A stretch of DNA of 64,000 bases from Petrolisthes cinctipes (taxonomy: Eukaryota > Arthropoda > Malacostraca > Decapoda > Porcellanidae), in NCBI GenBank assembly GCA_033782935.1, contig JAWQEG010000135.1, positions 622,501 through 686,500 on the forward strand, in the 5' to 3' direction. Under the pieces are notes generated by a model. It was not told the origin of the DNA and searched no databases. It saw only the letters and a program-made list of their open reading frames with translations. The position numbers and the translations under genes are program-made. Below, one piece after another: positions 63,785 through 64,000 of the stretch (the stretch's first letter is position 1; each line of letters begins with the position of its first letter).

Positions 63785-64000
63785 TTAAGGGAGAAGATCT
63801 CAACTTTTCATAAGTGGTGACGTCATTTAATAGATTTAACATCTTTTCTTCGTAGTTAACTTTATCAAGTATCACAACTGAGTTGTTCTTGTCAGCTTTA
63901 GTTATGAAAATGGAGTTGTTTTTTCTTAAATTCTCCAAGGCCAAACGAAACCGCCTAGGAATGGAATCATAGGAGTTAAAATGATCCAAAAAGCCATTGA
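63732..64000 (-). CDS. ORF-A of U25, 3' part only
   Basis: Open from the right edge to TAA at 63732-63734. It contains the RT1 block with KADKNNSVV, a Ser to Asn change, and the universal frame break. Confidence 0.7.
   Translation of the reverse strand, partial: NGFLDHFNSYDSIPRRFRLALENLRKNNSIFITKADKNNSVVILDKVNYEEKMLNLLNDVTTYEKLRSSPLIKVSVHPVQPYCERTTQ

Larger units (their letters stand above)
1..64000 (-). repeat. Tandem array of Penelope-like element units, about 2.59 kb period
   Basis: The same roughly 2.59-kb sequence recurs head to tail across the whole window, always in the same orientation. Taking the CGACCTGA-like string just after the CTCAC run as the boundary, units start at 301, 2890, 5479, 8068, 10660, 13247, 15834, 18431, 21028, 23625, 26213, 28804, 31392, 33981, 36573, 39165, 41751, 44277, 46802, 49333, 51892, 54479, 57066, 59648 and 62237. 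Most units are 2582-2597 bp; U17-U20 are shorter (2525-2559 bp) because of internal deletions. Units differ by scattered substitutions and small indels. Each 300-320 bp stretch between the ORF-B stop of one unit and the ORF-A ATG of its neighbour holds the 3' tail, CTCAC run, hammerhead-like fold and TATA-like box, with no other gene. No target-site duplication or host spacer was seen at any junction. Confidence 0.97.
62237..64000 (-). mobile_element. PLE unit U25, cut by right window edge
   Basis: 1764 bp of the 3' and middle parts. The 3' end resembles U21-U23 (SLDC), then switches to B-like markers (Trp to TAG, T-rich tract). Confidence 0.92.

Noticed and set aside
1..64000. CRISPR array, phage or bacterial retron/group II intron
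   Set aside because: The 2.59-kb repeats have no short repeat-spacer structure. The RT carries PLE-type motifs with a C-terminal GIY-YIG domain and no intron structure or retron RNA.
1..64000. LTR retrotransposon or endogenous retrovirus
   Set aside because: No long terminal repeats, gag, protease, RNase H or integrase frames. The YVDD RT joined to GIY-YIG fits PLE.
1..64000. Pure assembly artefact from one unit chained repeatedly
   Set aside because: Units differ by many substitutions, block-specific stops, deletions and pentamer counts, which a chained single unit would not show. Copy number could still be wrong.
1..64000. tRNA or rRNA genes and host exons
   Set aside because: I found no cloverleaf-like or rRNA-like segment, and no stretch outside the repeat unit.

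Overview
The whole window is one head-to-tail tandem array of a eukaryotic Penelope-like retroelement (PLE). Every unit lies on the minus strand with a period of about 2.59 kb. I count the 5' end of one unit at the left edge (U0), 24 complete units (U1-U24) and one unit cut by the right edge (U25). I see no host gene, RNA gene, other transposon or unique spacer between units. The organism should be a eukaryote, most likely an animal, because PLEs with a GIY-YIG endonuclease and an associated hammerhead-type ribozyme are known mainly from animals. The species cannot be read from this sequence; an arthropod or another invertebrate is only a guess.

Layout of a unit, 5' to 3' on the minus strand (high to low coordinate): (1) a junction carrying 1-4 copies of a CTCAC pentamer (GTGAG on the coding strand); (2) a compact hammerhead-like fold with stem II GGAGG/CCUCC followed by GAAACGUC; (3) a TATAAAAAG box; (4) ORF-A, 291 codons from an ATG in good context, holding the PLE N-terminal region and the first RT block; (5) ORF-B, about 480-520 codons, in the +1 frame relative to ORF-A, holding the RT core (FDVDSLF, GNAMGSPLSP, YVDD) and a C-terminal GIY-YIG nuclease with a CxxC motif; (6) a short 3' region running into the next unit. 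Each 300-320 bp stretch between the ORF-B end of one unit and the ORF-A start of its neighbour holds only these junction elements.

All copies covering the ORF-A/ORF-B joint carry the same frame break, so the array appears to descend from one founder that already had it. Later damage is shared by blocks of neighbours: A-type U1-U3, B-type U4-U10, transitional U11-U13, C-type U14-U16, D-type U17-U19 with a 63-bp deletion, and E-type U20-U25. Some units are mosaics, and parts of the array repeat every two or four units. This looks like a satellite that evolves by unequal exchange and gene conversion, built from a complete retroelement. Ten units keep an uninterrupted RT-endonuclease frame (U1, U2, U3, U14, U15, U16, U19, U21, U22, U23). 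U14, U15, U21, U22 and U23 also have a full-length ORF-A, so their only visible defect is the universal frame break.

If the hammerhead-like fold is active, a read-through transcript of the array would be cut into unit-length RNAs of about 2.59 kb, each starting about 83 nt upstream of the ORF-A ATG. Several blocks carry substitutions in predicted core or cleavage positions, so units may differ in processing.
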